Assembly: GCF_004345565.1 (NCBI RefSeq)
Contig: NZ_SLWA01000002.1
Span: 124,001-188,000, forward strand
From: Flavobacterium circumlabens
Lineage (GTDB): Bacteria > Bacteroidota > Bacteroidia > Flavobacteriales > Flavobacteriaceae
DNA length: 64,000 nucleotides
Direction: 5' to 3'
Below, piece after piece: positions 1 to 9,495 of the stretch. Below the pieces are notes generated by a model, which saw nothing but the letters and a program-made list of their open reading frames with translations, was not told the origin of the DNA and did not search any database. Position 1 is the stretch's first letter; each line of letters begins with the position of its first letter. The position numbers and the translations under genes were made by a program.

Positions 1-1
1 A

Positions 2-259
2 CTTAAGGATTATGAATCCGATCCAAAAATAGCAGATTCATTATACCTCAATAAAACTATTGAAATAACGGGAAAAGTAACCAAAGAAACCGATTCTGTA
101 GTTGTCCTTGAAAACAGTGTTTTCTGCCTGTTTACTCAAAAAATAAAACAGAAACTTATCGGTAATAAAGTAACTGTAAAAGGGAAATGTATTGGTTATG
201 ACGAACTCTTTCAGGAGGTTAAATTTGACCAGTGCTCTATTAATAAACAAAACAATTAA
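2..259 (+). CDS. C-terminal part of an OB-fold (tRNA_anti-like) protein
   Basis: The window opens inside this gene; only the last 85 codons are visible, ending in TAA. The visible part reads as a beta-rich domain with the pattern ITGKVTKETDSVVVLEN, a cysteine strand, then KVTVKGKCIGYDELFQEVKFDQCSI. That order (ITGxV, strand with a conserved Cys, GxxVTVKGxCxGY) is typical of the small secreted OB-fold tRNA_anti-like proteins of Bacteroidota, whose ligand is unknown. It stops 7 bp before the DUF5777 gene, so it is probably the first member seen of the same operon. The family call is from memory of the pattern; the missing N-terminus would normally hold a signal peptide or membrane anchor. Confidence 0.7.
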   Translation, partial: LKDYESDPKIADSLYLNKTIEITGKVTKETDSVVVLENSVFCLFTQKIKQKLIGNKVTVKGKCIGYDELFQEVKFDQCSINKQNN

Positions 260-266
260 TTAATTT

Positions 267-1109
267 ATGAAGAAATTTTTAGTCCCAATCTGCCTTTTTC
301 TGGCTACGATGGCATATTCGCAAGACGACTTACTGAACAGTCTTGATTCTACTCAGGTAGAGGAAAGCTATTCTACAGCAACTTTTAAAGCTTTACAGCT
401 GGTCACCTTACAAACCACAAAAATGCCTGCAAAAAAGGAATTCTATTTTGTGGTCTCGCACCGCTTTGGAACTGTAAAAGATGGTTTTGACAGCTTTTTT
501 GGTCTTGATAACGCTACTACAAAACTGGGCGGTATTTACGGCGTTACGGACTGGTTATCTGTCAGCCTTTCCCGACATACCTTAAACAAAATGTATGAGA
601 CCGGAGTGAAATACCGACTGATGAGACAAGACAATAATTTTCCGCTGGACATTGTCGGCTATAGTGTAGCCGATATTAATACCTTTTTGGAAAAAGACCA
701 ATATCCGGGTTTAGAATTTAAGCACCGTGTCGCATACGTACAACAGTTGTTACTGTCCAGAAAAGTCAGTGAAAAACTATCGTTGGAATTAGTACCGTCA
801 TTTATTCACAAAAATCTTTACAATCCTGATATAGAAAGAGATAATCAGTTTTCTTTTGGAGGAGGAGGTCGTTATAAAATCACGAAAAGATTATCTGTCA
901 ATTTAGAGTATGCACACAATTTTGACAAACCAACTTTTTATAACAACCCATTATCAGTAGGTCTTGACGTAGAAACCGGAGGACATGTATTCCAGTTAAT
1001 ATTTACGAATTCGCAATCTATGAGTGAAAGCGGCTACCTCACAAATGCAGCAGGAGACTGGGGCAAAGGAGATTTCTTTTTCGGATTTAACTTATACAGA
1101 GTATTTTAA
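267..1109 (+). CDS. DUF5777 family outer-membrane beta-barrel protein
   Basis: A 280-residue protein with a clear signal peptide (MKKFLVPICLFLATMAYSQ). The rest is alternating short strands ending in an aromatic (FNLYRVF), as expected of an outer-membrane barrel. Segments such as KKEFYFVVSHRFG, FGLDNATTKLGGIYGVTDWLSVSLSR and FQLIFTNSQSMSESGY match the DUF5777 family. In flavobacteria this family sits beside a small haem protein and a YceI protein, exactly as here (next genes start 20 and 409 bp downstream). The biochemical role is not known; a link to electron transfer or lipid/quinone handling is only suggested by the neighbours. Confidence 0.85.
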   Translation: MKKFLVPICLFLATMAYSQDDLLNSLDSTQVEESYSTATFKALQLVTLQTTKMPAKKEFYFVVSHRFGTVKDGFDSFFGLDNATTKLGGIYGVTDWLSVSLSRHTLNKMYETGVKYRLMRQDNNFPLDIVGYSVADINTFLEKDQYPGLEFKHRVAYVQQLLLSRKVSEKLSLELVPSFIHKNLYNPDIERDNQFSFGGGGRYKITKRLSVNLEYAHNFDKPTFYNNPLSVGLDVETGGHVFQLIFTNSQSMSESGYLTNAAGDWGKGDFFFGFNLYRVF

Positions 1110-1128
1110 AAACCATAAACAACAAATT

Positions 1129-1512
1129 ATGAAAAAAGCAATAGCATTTACAATTTTACTGGCTGCCCTTACGAGCTGCAGCGATTCTGACACTGTTCAG
1201 GATATCCAAACGCCACCAGAAACCGGAACGCCAGGTACAGATCCTACGGTAACCACAATCAGTTATACTAAAAACGTAAAATCAATTATTGATGCCAATT
1301 GTATCTCCTGTCACCAATCCGGAAGATCTGCAGCTTTCAGGCCTCTGACTACTTATGCTGAGGTAAAAACAGCTGTTGAAAATGCGAATCTGTTAAACAG
1401 GATTCAGCTGCAAAATGGACAGCAGGGACTTATGCCACAAGGTGGAAGAATGTCACAGACCAATATTGACCTGATTGTAAAATGGAATACAGACGGACTA
1501 AAAGAAAATTAA
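1129..1512 (+). CDS. Lipoprotein with a single c-type haem motif (CxxCH)
   Basis: 127 residues. I chose the ATG at 1129 rather than the in-frame one at 1024, because 1129 gives a lipoprotein signal (LLAALTSC, lipidated Cys17) and avoids overlapping the barrel gene. After a Pro/Thr-rich linker (about 18-43) comes the haem-binding CISCH (Cys58, Cys61, His62); a later Met (LMPQGGRM, about 102/108) can be the sixth ligand. The pattern TKNVKSIIDANCISCHQSG is typical of monohaem cytochrome-like domains found in Bacteroidota. It probably sits in the periplasm, tethered to a membrane, and passes electrons for a partner in the operon. The partner is not identified by the sequence. Confidence 0.85.
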   Translation: MKKAIAFTILLAALTSCSDSDTVQDIQTPPETGTPGTDPTVTTISYTKNVKSIIDANCISCHQSGRSAAFRPLTTYAEVKTAVENANLLNRIQLQNGQQGLMPQGGRMSQTNIDLIVKWNTDGLKEN

Positions 1513-1517
1513 TTATT

Positions 1518-2072
1518 ATGAAAAAACCGCTTATTAATTTCTTTGTATTACTGCTGATTATTGTTGCAAATACAGATGCGTTTGCACAAAAATTAATCAC
1601 AAAAACAGGCAGTATAAGATTTCAGGCCTCTATGCCTTCTTATGAAGAAGTTGCGGCCGAAAATAAAAGTGTATCTGCCGTTTTAGAACAATCCACGGGA
1701 GATTTCGCTGCTTTGGTCCTTATTGAAGGGTTTCGCTTTAAGGTTGCTCTGATGGAGGAACATTTCAATGAAAACTACATGGAATCTGAAAAATTTTCAA
1801 AAGCAACTTTAAAAGGCAAGATAGCCGATTTTGATAGTTCTAAAATTACAAATACAGCCAAAAATTTTACTTTAAAAGGAGATCTTACCATACACGGAAA
1901 AACAAAACCTGTAACAGTTACCATAAAAATTTCAAAAGCTGCCAACGGCGTTATTGCTCTGGGTTCATTTGAAGTAAAACCCGAAGATTTCGATATAGAA
2001 ATCCCAGGTGTAGTAAGGCAAAAAGTGGCAGATAAAATAAAAGTCAGCTACAATTTCTTATTAGTTAAATAG
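1518..2072 (+). CDS. YceI family protein
   Basis: 184 residues, starting at ATG 1518, five bases after the upstream stop. A signal peptide ending ANTDAFAQ is followed by the YceI lipocalin-like barrel: KTGSIRFQASMP, the alternating F/I strands, LKGDLTIHGKTKPVTV (the most conserved YceI block, around residues 120-135) and the terminal KIKVSYNFLLVK. YceI proteins bind isoprenoid chains such as polyprenyl quinones in the periplasm. Together with the haem lipoprotein upstream this suggests a small redox or quinone-handling unit; that link is inference. A strong terminator lies 100 bp downstream. Confidence 0.9.
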   Translation: MKKPLINFFVLLLIIVANTDAFAQKLITKTGSIRFQASMPSYEEVAAENKSVSAVLEQSTGDFAALVLIEGFRFKVALMEEHFNENYMESEKFSKATLKGKIADFDSSKITNTAKNFTLKGDLTIHGKTKPVTVTIKISKAANGVIALGSFEVKPEDFDIEIPGVVRQKVADKIKVSYNFLLVK

Positions 2073-2171
2073 TCCTTTGACTTAAATATTTAGAAAATAA
2101 AGAGTACCCATTAAATTGGCTAAATAGATCTCTTTTTGATTTGGAAGATCATTAAACATGGCTAATGTTAT

Positions 2172-2207
2172 GAGGTCAGTTTCATCATAAACTGGCCTCT
2201 TTTTTTT
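2172..2207 (+). terminator. Rho-independent terminator of the YceI operon
   Basis: Stem GAGGTCAGTTT (2172-2182) pairs with AAACTGGCCTC (2189-2199) with one G-T type mismatch over a 6-base loop, followed by eight T (2200-2207). Confidence 0.9.
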
Positions 2208-2230
2208 AAACAATCCTAACTAAATTTAAA

Positions 2231-2644
2231 ATGACCTGCAAAAATTATATTGTTACCGGCGAGGATGTAAATGACGCTATGGTAATGGAAAGTACGGCGT
2301 ACATTTCATACACACTTCGATTACTGTATCATTTTTTGTTTGCTAACGGATATTCAAAAGAGAGGCTTAATGCTTTGCATCTGGGCTTAAGGGAAGGAAA
2401 TCAGGAGTTAGTCATTCATAAGAACTTAATGTTTACCGAACCTTTTTTTGTTGAGATGAAACATTGTTATATAGAGGATAAAATCAATATTAAAAGTTGC
2501 TTTTTCAACTCCATAAACGAATGCTGCGCAGAAGTTACTAAAGAAGTAGAATGGTTTGACCCTATCCGTAAACAAGTTATTGTGGCACCGAAACAAATTC
2601 TGCAGCATTTTAATTCAAATTTTAAACTTTCCATGAAACCTTAA
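2231..2644 (+). CDS. Hotdog-fold (acyl-CoA thioesterase-like) protein, C-terminus probably rebuilt
   Basis: 137 residues without a signal peptide. The order of elements resembles the 4HBT hotdog family: an N-terminal helix with STAYISYTLRLLYHFLFANG, a strand ELVIHKNLMFTEPFFVEMKHCYIED (the 'e.ei.Ylrpl..gd.l.v' strand), a strand NIKSCFFNSINECCAEVTKEVEWFD, and RKQVIVAPKQI (the terminal 'rpv.lP' piece). The usual N-terminal DxNGHMNN motif is replaced by GEDVNDAMVMES, so catalytic activity is doubtful. The last dozen codons (from about 2603) are antisense to the decayed SDR gene, so the original C-terminus seems to have been lost at a recombination junction. Weak similarity; could be a non-enzymatic relative. 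Confidence 0.5.
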   Translation: MTCKNYIVTGEDVNDAMVMESTAYISYTLRLLYHFLFANGYSKERLNALHLGLREGNQELVIHKNLMFTEPFFVEMKHCYIEDKINIKSCFFNSINECCAEVTKEVEWFDPIRKQVIVAPKQILQHFNSNFKLSMKP

Positions 2645-3130
2645 AGAGCCCATTTTTGTGCCATGGTAAACATTGTACAAAGTGATAAGTTCACCCATAG
2701 AAGTGGTGTTGATAATAATTCCACCTTTTTTAGCTCTAAAATAGGGTAAAATAGCTCTGGTTACATTCATCACTCCAAAAACATTAGTATCAAATTGTTT
2801 TTTAAATTTGTTCATTTGTCATTGCCTCAAATGCACCTACTAAAGCATAACCTGCATTATTAAACAAAAACATCAATGTCGCCAAATGCTTCAATATTTT
2901 CGTCAATTGCTTTTTTGATACTTGTTTCATCCATTACATCTAATGCAAATATTTTTTAGATTAGGATGGTTTAATAAATCCTGACCTTTTTCAACGTTTC
3001 GCATTGTGGCAGAAACATTCCATCTTTTTCGCATGAAATAAGGGGCTGTTAGCTTACCAATTCCTGTTGAAGCTCCAGTTATTAAAATTGTTTTTTTTAT
3101 TTTTATTGCTCTGATAATTGATTTAAGCAA
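2603..3130 (-). pseudogene. Decayed short-chain dehydrogenase/reductase (SDR)
   Basis: Read on the minus strand this is a broken copy of the intact SDR at 40644-41459. From 3130 downwards it gives KTILITGASTGIGKLTAPYF, WNVSATMRNVEKGQDLL and HPNLK, then shifts frame to FALDVMDETSIKKAID and NNAGYALVGAFEAMTNEQ, shifts again to KKQFDTNVFGVMNVTRAILPYF and INTTSMGELIT, and again to WALxGFMESLKFELK. Each block matches the intact paralogue in order, so the gene lost function through at least four small indels and lost its last third. The 3' end runs into the hotdog gene on the other strand. Confidence 0.9.
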
Positions 3131-3206
3131 AAGTAATTATTAAATTTGCAACCGTAAAGTATGAAGTATAGTTTATAGTTATTGAATTAATAAAAAACTA
3201 ACGAGC

Positions 3207-3574
3207 ATTAAATTAATTGGTCAACTTTCCAAGGAAATAGGAATTCCAATAGCGACGATACGTTTTTATGGAAAATCGGCTTTAATTGCTTGCAAGAAAA
3301 AAAGTAATGTGAAAAGTAATAACTATGGTTATTATGATGAAGAAGTAATCACTAAATTAAAATTAATAAAAGACCCAAAATCTGTAGGTTTTACTTTATC
3401 CGAAATAAAGGAACTTATTGATGCATGGTACAGCAACCACATAACAAAAGCAAAAAAAAATTGAAAATTTTGGATACTAAATTAGCTCAAATAGAAGAAA
3501 AAATAAAGAAATTAAAAGGAGTGAAAAAGCAAATTGCCTACCTTAAAAATGAAGTTGAAAAAGAGGATTGTTGA
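3207..3574 (+). pseudogene. Decayed MerR-family regulator
   Basis: Divergent from the SDR wreck and homologous to the intact MerR gene at 40176-40538. The frame reads KLIGQLSKEIGIPIATIRFYGKS, NNYGYYDEEVITKLKLIKD and GFTLSEIKELIDAWY. The start codon is ATT where the intact gene has ATG. An indel in the A-run at 3452-3460 brings a TGA in frame at 3462, and the dimerisation helix continues one frame over (ILDTKLAQIEEKIKKLKGVKKQIAYLKNEVEKEDC) to a stop at 3574. The glutamate of the MerR 'YE' pair is also changed (RFYG for RFYE). Function is lost. Confidence 0.9.
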
Positions 3575-3680
3575 ATTGTTGTTTTTGACTTGCACCGTTT
3601 TTGGGATAGTGCCTTTTTCGACAATATTTTTAGAAATTTAGAGCTTTGAATTTAATTATAGCTGAGTTCATTCATAAAAA

Positions 3681-3711
3681 TACCCTCAAAGAGATCTAAC
3701 TCTTGAGGGTA
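3681..3711 (-). terminator. Terminator of the beta-helix gene (usable from both sides)
   Basis: TACCCTCAA (3681-3689) pairs with TTGAGGGTA (3703-3711). On the minus strand the stem is followed by a run of T (complement of 3676-3680). It lies 64 bp past the stop of the 3775-6177 gene. Confidence 0.75.
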
Positions 3712-3774
3712 GTTTTCAATATTGTTTTTATTTTTTTAAAGTTTGATTATCAAATTTTTACCTGATGAAGTCAA

Positions 3775-6177
3775 TTATTTGACTATCAGCTTCTGAGTTT
3801 TGCTCATAGTTGCGCCTTGAATTTTAATTATATAAATGCCTGATTTGAGTAAATTTGAGGTATTAATGTTTAAATTATTTAAACCTGTCGAAGTTTTTCG
3901 ATACAATTCTTTCCCCTGTAAATCCATAATGCTTATTTCTACCTTGTCCTGACTATTATCTAAATTAATATTAACCGAACCATTAGTTACGGGATTTGGG
4001 TAAACAAGTAATTTCGTCTCATCAGCTACTTCTTTATTTTCAATTTTGGTATTAGCTAGCTTTTTTGCTAGTGAAGTTGTTGTTGCTATAATTTCAACAT
4101 CGTCAATATAAACAGCTGAAGTATTATTGCCTAACAAAAATCTAAACTCATTGGTTACATCGGTTGTTGTACAGTTAAATGTATATGGACCAAATATTTG
4201 TGGCGTTGTGGTCAAGTTGATTCCATATTGCGATTTCCAAACATTTTTTGGTAACACGCCTTGTTGAAACATTAAATCTATTGTACGTGCTGCGTCAGCG
4301 CTTGCCTTAAATTTTACAGTATAAGTTGTACCAGCTACAAGAGGTATTGTTTGTTTCAATTGTATGTTCCAGCTGGCATTTCCCATATTAGTAATTGTAG
4401 TTTTACTTGCTTTATCTGTATAGCCAGTTCTGGTAACCGAGGCAATACCGGCCGATGCAGGAGAGGTCAGATGGGTATTCCATCCAGTGGTATTTAAGTT
4501 AAAACATGGATTTGTAACTAAATTAGGCAGTACCGTAACGTTATCCTGTACCCAGCGGGCTTTCTGTACATTGCTAAGGTTTCGAAAAGAAGCATTCCAA
4601 TGCAAACCAGTATCAACAGCTACATCGGTCAGCGTTATGGGTATGGTTAGCGTACCGTTTCCAGCATTTACAGATACTTCATTACTTGAGTAATAATTTG
4701 CCCAATTAGGACTAAAAAGACCGATCCAAATTTTACCATTTTCCGCAGTGACATAATTAACCGTTATATTATAAGTATCGCTTTGATATACTTGTGCAGG
4801 TGCTGCGGTTATTGTAACAGTATTTGTTACAGATGATTCATATGCACCCATATCAATAACTCCTCCTTTTACTCTTGTATCTCCGGCCAGATCAAGTGAA
4901 GAAACTCCATAAGATGAAGTCCCTGCATTAGCTGCTGGGCTACTGTTTTGCAACTTAAAGTTAGTTGTTGGGCTGATGAATAAAGGATTTACGCCTAAGA
5001 TGTTGGGTGCATCAATGCTGGTTGTAGTGGTTTTGTTAATTCTTACAGATGATTGACCCGCAGTGCCATTGAACGAGAGATTGTTCTTCCAGGTGATGTT
5101 TGCATTATTTCCCCATGCACCGTCATCAACTATTGCATAGACAGACCCGTAGGAAGGATTTGCCCAACCGATGTTGTTCACCCAAGTTACATTTTTACTA
5201 TCGTAGCAAACCAATTCACCAGCACCAGTACCTTTGGCTTTTTCGGTAGAATTCCAATAGGATGTATTATTTCGAAAAAGAGCGTTTTCGGAACTCATAA
5301 TGTAAACGCCATTTCCACCGTTAGAATAGCTTAAGTTGTTTTCAACTAGAAAACTGCCTTTATAGGGAGCACCATTAATTTGTGTATTCATATTATCGTC
5401 TATAATAATTCCATTTCCATCAGAATATTTTTTTACATCAATCCACTTTACTAGAGTTTTATTGTTATAAACAATATTGTTGCGGACAATCATTGAAAAA
5501 TCAGAATATGAATCGACACTGTTTGAGCTGTGAAATATACTAATGCCACTAGTTCCATACATTGCATACCATGAAGTATTGTAAACTTTATTGTTTTCAA
5601 GGGTTATAAAATCAGTTTTTATTGCAGATATACCACCACCTGCAAAATCATGTACTTTACAATTTCTGACTTCAATATGGTGAGGCACTATATTACTATT
5701 GCCAATTGATATACCATTTGTATTTGTTCTGCCATATTTTGCCGAATCGGTTCCTCCTGCAACGGCTTCATTGTAGTTAGACTCCCCTTGGGCAAGCGTA
5801 ATGTTGGCATTATTGCCTATTAACTCAAGCCCTTCAATTTTAATATAATTGGCTTGAACATTTATGGCATTCCATAATTCACAAGGATTCTGACATTGTA
5901 AAACAGGCAAAGCACCTGGTGCAGCTGAATAAGTAATGTAAGCCGAAGGTGTTCCTGATCTATTGATTGTCAGCCCGGTAAAATTGTAAGTTCCAGTAAG
6001 GAAGTACACAATATCACCAGCGTTTGTTTTATTGGCAGCTTGCTGAATAGTCAAGGGGCTATCTTGGGTTACTTTGTTGGTACTGAGGCCATTGGGTGAA
6101 ACATAATAGGTTGCCGCATTTACAAAGTGGATGCCCACAAGAGCAAACATAAAAAATGTAATTTTTATTTTTTTCAT
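3775..6177 (-). CDS. Secreted right-handed beta-helix protein with carbohydrate-binding module and T9SS sorting domain
   Basis: 800 residues. Signal peptide to about 21 (HFVNA|ATYYVSPNG). The opening 'YYVSPNG....PLTIQQAANKTNAGDIVYFLTGTY' is the standard start of secreted parallel beta-helix polysaccharide lyases and related proteins; helix turns run to about residue 450 (repeats of xxENNxVYNT, VRNNIVYNN, VENNLSYSNGGNGVYI) and close with the 'DLAGDTRVKGGVIDMGAYE' signature. Next come an Ig-like module (about 455-555), a CBM4/9-like jelly roll (about 560-700, ending YIDDVEI), and a type A T9SS C-terminal domain (LLVYPNPVTNG to LIVK). It is therefore exported and released or attached outside. 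Likely a polysaccharide lyase (PL6/PL9 type fold) or a glycan-binding relative; no catalytic residues can be named safely. Confidence 0.75.
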   Translation of the reverse strand: MKKIKITFFMFALVGIHFVNAATYYVSPNGLSTNKVTQDSPLTIQQAANKTNAGDIVYFLTGTYNFTGLTINRSGTPSAYITYSAAPGALPVLQCQNPCELWNAINVQANYIKIEGLELIGNNANITLAQGESNYNEAVAGGTDSAKYGRTNTNGISIGNSNIVPHHIEVRNCKVHDFAGGGISAIKTDFITLENNKVYNTSWYAMYGTSGISIFHSSNSVDSYSDFSMIVRNNIVYNNKTLVKWIDVKKYSDGNGIIIDDNMNTQINGAPYKGSFLVENNLSYSNGGNGVYIMSSENALFRNNTSYWNSTEKAKGTGAGELVCYDSKNVTWVNNIGWANPSYGSVYAIVDDGAWGNNANITWKNNLSFNGTAGQSSVRINKTTTTSIDAPNILGVNPLFISPTTNFKLQNSSPAANAGTSSYGVSSLDLAGDTRVKGGVIDMGAYESSVTNTVTITAAPAQVYQSDTYNITVNYVTAENGKIWIGLFSPNWANYYSSNEVSVNAGNGTLTIPITLTDVAVDTGLHWNASFRNLSNVQKARWVQDNVTVLPNLVTNPCFNLNTTGWNTHLTSPASAGIASVTRTGYTDKASKTTITNMGNASWNIQLKQTIPLVAGTTYTVKFKASADAARTIDLMFQQGVLPKNVWKSQYGINLTTTPQIFGPYTFNCTTTDVTNEFRFLLGNNTSAVYIDDVEIIATTTSLAKKLANTKIENKEVADETKLLVYPNPVTNGSVNINLDNSQDKVEISIMDLQGKELYRKTSTGLNNLNINTSNLLKSGIYIIKIQGATMSKTQKLIVK

Positions 6178-6267
6178 TTGTTTGATTTAGTTATAATGGG
6201 TATTTAATTATAAGTAAAATTTAAAGAGAACTCATTGTTGGTTTTGCAAGCCTAACTAAGCCATAGT

Positions 6268-6298
6268 CCTTAGTGGCAGTATTTGTCTGTCACTAAGG
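6268..6298. repeat. Long perfect-arm hairpin between the beta-helix and cupin genes
   Basis: CCTTAGTG (6268-6275) and CACTAAGG (6291-6298), with an inner CAG/CTG, form an 8+3 bp stem. There is no T-run on either side, so it is not a classic intrinsic terminator. It sits about 65 bp after the cupin stop and may be an mRNA 3' end stabiliser or a processed site. Confidence 0.6.
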
Positions 6299-6361
6299 TC
6301 ATATTTTATGTCTTTCGTACTTGTCAATATCTTTCCCAATGTGTCCCTATTTTTTTTAAAT

Positions 6362-6721
6362 CTAATAAGACTGTTCTTTAATTGATTTTATTATTGAAGA
6401 TTTAACTTCGCCAGTATGTTTGGTTGTTTTAGTTTCTATCAACATAATGGAACATACTTCAACCGATGAGACCTTATGATTTATTCCTTTTGGAACTACA
6501 AACATATCTCCGGAATTCATAATTTTAGGGATTCCATTTTCAATCTCCATCAAAAGTTCGCCTTCTATTATATAAAATAGCTCATCCTCATTTTCGTGAT
6601 TATGCCAAGGAACTTCCTGACCTTTAATTTTTGCGACTTTTACATATTGGTCATTAACCTCCGTAACGATTTTTGGAGAAAAATAGTCTTTAACGTCTTT
6701 CAACTGTTCTTTTAAATTCAT
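6362..6721 (-). CDS. Small cupin-domain protein
   Basis: 119 residues, cytoplasmic. The single-domain cupin barrel is plain: VPWHNHENEDELFYIIEGELLMEIENG (motif 1, G(X)5HxH(X)3,4E(X)6G with His39/His41-type ligands) and GDMFVVPKGINHKVSS (motif 2, G(X)5PxG(X)2H). These residues normally hold one metal ion. The C-terminus is a basic tail. Such cupins act as sugar or small-molecule binding proteins or simple isomerases/dioxygenases; the substrate cannot be told. It lies between two secreted glycan-degrading genes but has its own spacing, so co-regulation is not shown. Confidence 0.85.
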   Translation of the reverse strand: MNLKEQLKDVKDYFSPKIVTEVNDQYVKVAKIKGQEVPWHNHENEDELFYIIEGELLMEIENGIPKIMNSGDMFVVPKGINHKVSSVEVCSIMLIETKTTKHTGEVKSSIIKSIKEQSY

Positions 6722-6797
6722 TTATCTTGTATAATTAATTATTTTAGAATTTGCTTCACGGGTGTCAAAAAACTTAACTTAGGAATTCATTGAATAA

Positions 6798-9308
6798 TTA
6801 TTCAATGAATATTTTCTTAATTTTAACTTTATTAGCGCTTGTTAATCTTAAAAAATACAGGCCTTTATTTAAATTTGGCACTTTTAATAGGGCAGAATTA
6901 TTACTGTTCAACTCTGAATAAACTACCTTACCATTTAAATCAATAATTGAAACGTCAAATATCTCTTTATCATTTGATTGTATGTTTAGCGTTCCGCCTG
7001 ATTTTACAGGATTTGGGTAAATTGCAAATCTCTCTGCGGATGGGTTATTCTCTAATAGATCTTTAGGATTTAAGTCTGAAATATTTGAGGAAGTTTTTGA
7101 GCTTAGAGTATTGTTTGCAGAAGAAGCTGATGTTAAATAAAATTCGACATCATCGTAATCGAGAAATTTATTTGCACCTCCTGAAAATTGATAAAAGCCA
7201 AGTTCGCAACTATTATTAGTAACTATAATATTATTTATTTGTACTTCTGTCCAGTTAGCACTGCTTGTATTTAAAGAGGATTCTATTGGGCTTCCCCCAT
7301 AATTTTTTGCATACATAACCGCAGCACTTTGCCCACCCGAACTTCGAACCCATGCTTTCATGGTATAATTTCCGTTTACAATTCCTGAAAGGGATTGAAA
7401 AACTGAAACTTCAAATGCTGTAATTCCCCATTGCATACCTTTGTAATTTGGAGAATGTGGTGTAGCTGCGGAAGTTAGCGCATTTGCAATGCCAGGCCCA
7501 TATTCGGTCCATCCGGTTGGGGTTTGCGTTTCGGTTGTATTGGTATCAAAGTTTCCGTTTACTAGTTTATTTACTCCTACGAGATTCTGTACTGATACCG
7601 AACAACTTGCAATTTTACCATCTGATGCCGTACCGGTAATAGTTACTGAACCCGAACTTATTGCAGTTACTATGCCTAAATTATTGACTGTTGCTACAGC
7701 TATATTACTGGAAGACCAGGATACGTTTGATTGCTTGCATTATTAGGGGTGAAAATAGTATTTATTACCCTGCTGCTTCCAATAGGTATTGTCATAGTGT
7801 TCTGTGAAAATGTAAAAGCTGTTATGGAAACAGGTGAAAGATAAAATTCGACATCATCGTAATCTATAAAATTATTGGCTAATCCTGATTGATAGAAACC
7901 AACTTCACAGGTATTAGTGGTAACTTTAATATTATTGATTTGTACCTGAGTCCAATTTGGAATACTGGAAGCTATGGAGTAATTTATGTCGCTTCCTCCA
8001 TATCCTTTAGCGTACATTGTTGCCCAGGTTTGCCCGCCGGAACTACGAACCCATGCTTTCATTGTGTAATTTCCATTTGCTAATCCTGTTAGGGTTTGCG
8101 AAACGGCAACTTCAAAGGGAGCTGTTCCAGATTGTGTTCCTTTATAGTTTGGAGAATGAGGTGAAGCTGTTGAATTTTGTGCAGTTGCTACGCTGCCCCA
8201 CTCATTCCAACCAGTTGGTGTTTGTGTTACGGCTGTATTGGCTTCAAAATTTCCATTCACCAATTTATTGATGTTAGCTAAATTTTGAACAGTTACACTA
8301 CAAGTGGAGGTTCTTCCGTCAGATGTTTTTCCGGTTATTGTCGCTGTTCCAATACTAACTCCGGTTATCATTCCCCAATTATTTACTTTAGCTACTGCAG
8401 CATTGCTGGAAGTCCAATTTACAATTTGATTTGTTGCGTCAGACGGTGTAAATGTGGTATTAATAACTTGTTTGCTTCCTAGATTTAAATTTAAGGAAGA
8501 AGGTGAAGTAGAAAAACCTGTAATTGTAATTGGAGTAGTGTTTGTATTTTTATAAACCCTTATATAGTCGCAATACATAGTCGCAGGTAATACGGTTGTA
8601 GCATCCGGAGAACCAGGCCAATCGCCTCCAATAGGAAGGTTGATTAAAATATAGTGCGGTAGATGATATTCAGCAGTATAATTATATCCATCTGTAATTC
8701 TGAACTGTTTGTATAGGATATCATCTACGTACCATTTGATATAGTTGGAATCCCACGTTACGGAATAAACATGCCATTGTGTAACATCCACATTATAAGT
8801 AGTTCCATCCTGAACATGCACTTCATTAGCACCGGCCCAGTGTGGCGTTCCATGGACTAATGTTTCACTGTTCAGATGTTCAAAAATATCAATTTCACCG
8901 CATTTTGGCCATCCTACCTGCGAAAAATTAGATCCCAATGTCCAAACAAGCCCATAATCCTTTTCCCATCGGCATTTTAAAACGGCCTTCAATTTTGCCA
9001 TAGGTCCAAGATGCCTTATTCAAGCTAATTACACTTCCTGATGTATAATTCTTACCGCCTACATTTTCTTTTAAAACTGTAATTTCTAAATTTCCATTGT
9101 TCTGTTTTACATTATTTGTGCTATTAGTATAATATTGAAGTTCATTGTTTCTGGTGTTTCCACCTAATTCGTAGCCCCATTTATTAGGTTCCGGTAATCC
9201 CGTTCCGTTAAATTCGTCTGACCATACCTGTTGGTAGGTTTGTGCTCCCATATTGTTATTGATTAATAAAAGCAATAAGGAGGTGTAAAAAAGTGTTTTG
9301 GTACTCAT
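6798..9308 (-). pseudogene. Frameshifted secreted GH16 endo-beta-glucanase (laminarinase-like) with two Big_2/CBM modules
   Basis: Read on the minus strand: signal peptide, then YQQVWSDEFNGTG and the GH16 start, as in the intact neighbour at 10748-12556. After GKGLWAC the frame breaks near 8950 (about two bases missing compared with GLWAAFWTLG) and resumes with WTLGSNFSQVGWPKCGEIDIFEHL, which holds the GH16 catalytic ExDxxE. A Big_2 domain and a jelly-roll module (NLVNGNFE...DYDDVEFYL) follow. A second one-base break occurs near 7725 (NQT|SWSSSN), after which a second Big_2 + jelly-roll copy and a T9SS type A domain (FAIYPNPVKSG) run to the stop at 6798. If both breaks were repaired it would be about 837 residues. 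Everything else is intact, so the damage is recent or a sequencing error. Confidence 0.85.
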
Positions 9309-9392
9309 AGATTTGAGGTTTTAATGATTAATTGAATGTTTAGTTTATGGAATAAAAAGTTGATTAATATTATGTGGAATAAATGAATTTTT

Positions 9393-9495
9393 TAAACTTG
9401 AATTAAAAGTAAATTTGTATTATCATCATCAGAATTTCTGGTTGACGCCATTAATAGCACACCACTTAAAATAGCTATTGATATTTTTTTATAAA
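9393..9495 (-). pseudogene. Possible leader of a lost lipoprotein gene in the 333-bp gap 9309-9642
   Basis: On the minus strand this stretch reads YKKISIAILSGVLLMASTRNSDDDNTNLLLIQV and then a stop. That looks like a Bacteroidota lipoprotein leader (KKISIAILSGVLLMASC + SDDDN) in which the ATG and the lipobox Cys have been mutated. The same frame stays open upstream into the GH43 3' end for about 88 codons. No known family is recognised. The rest of the gap is AT-rich with one small AT palindrome (about 9480-9500). Confidence 0.3.

Noticed and set aside
1024..1128. Earlier in-frame start for the haem lipoprotein
   Set aside because: It overlaps the barrel gene and would hide the lipoprotein signal; 1129 gives a proper leader.
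5053..5334. Plus-strand open stretch inside the beta-helix gene
   Set aside because: Antisense of the long coding sequence; no start context or similarity.
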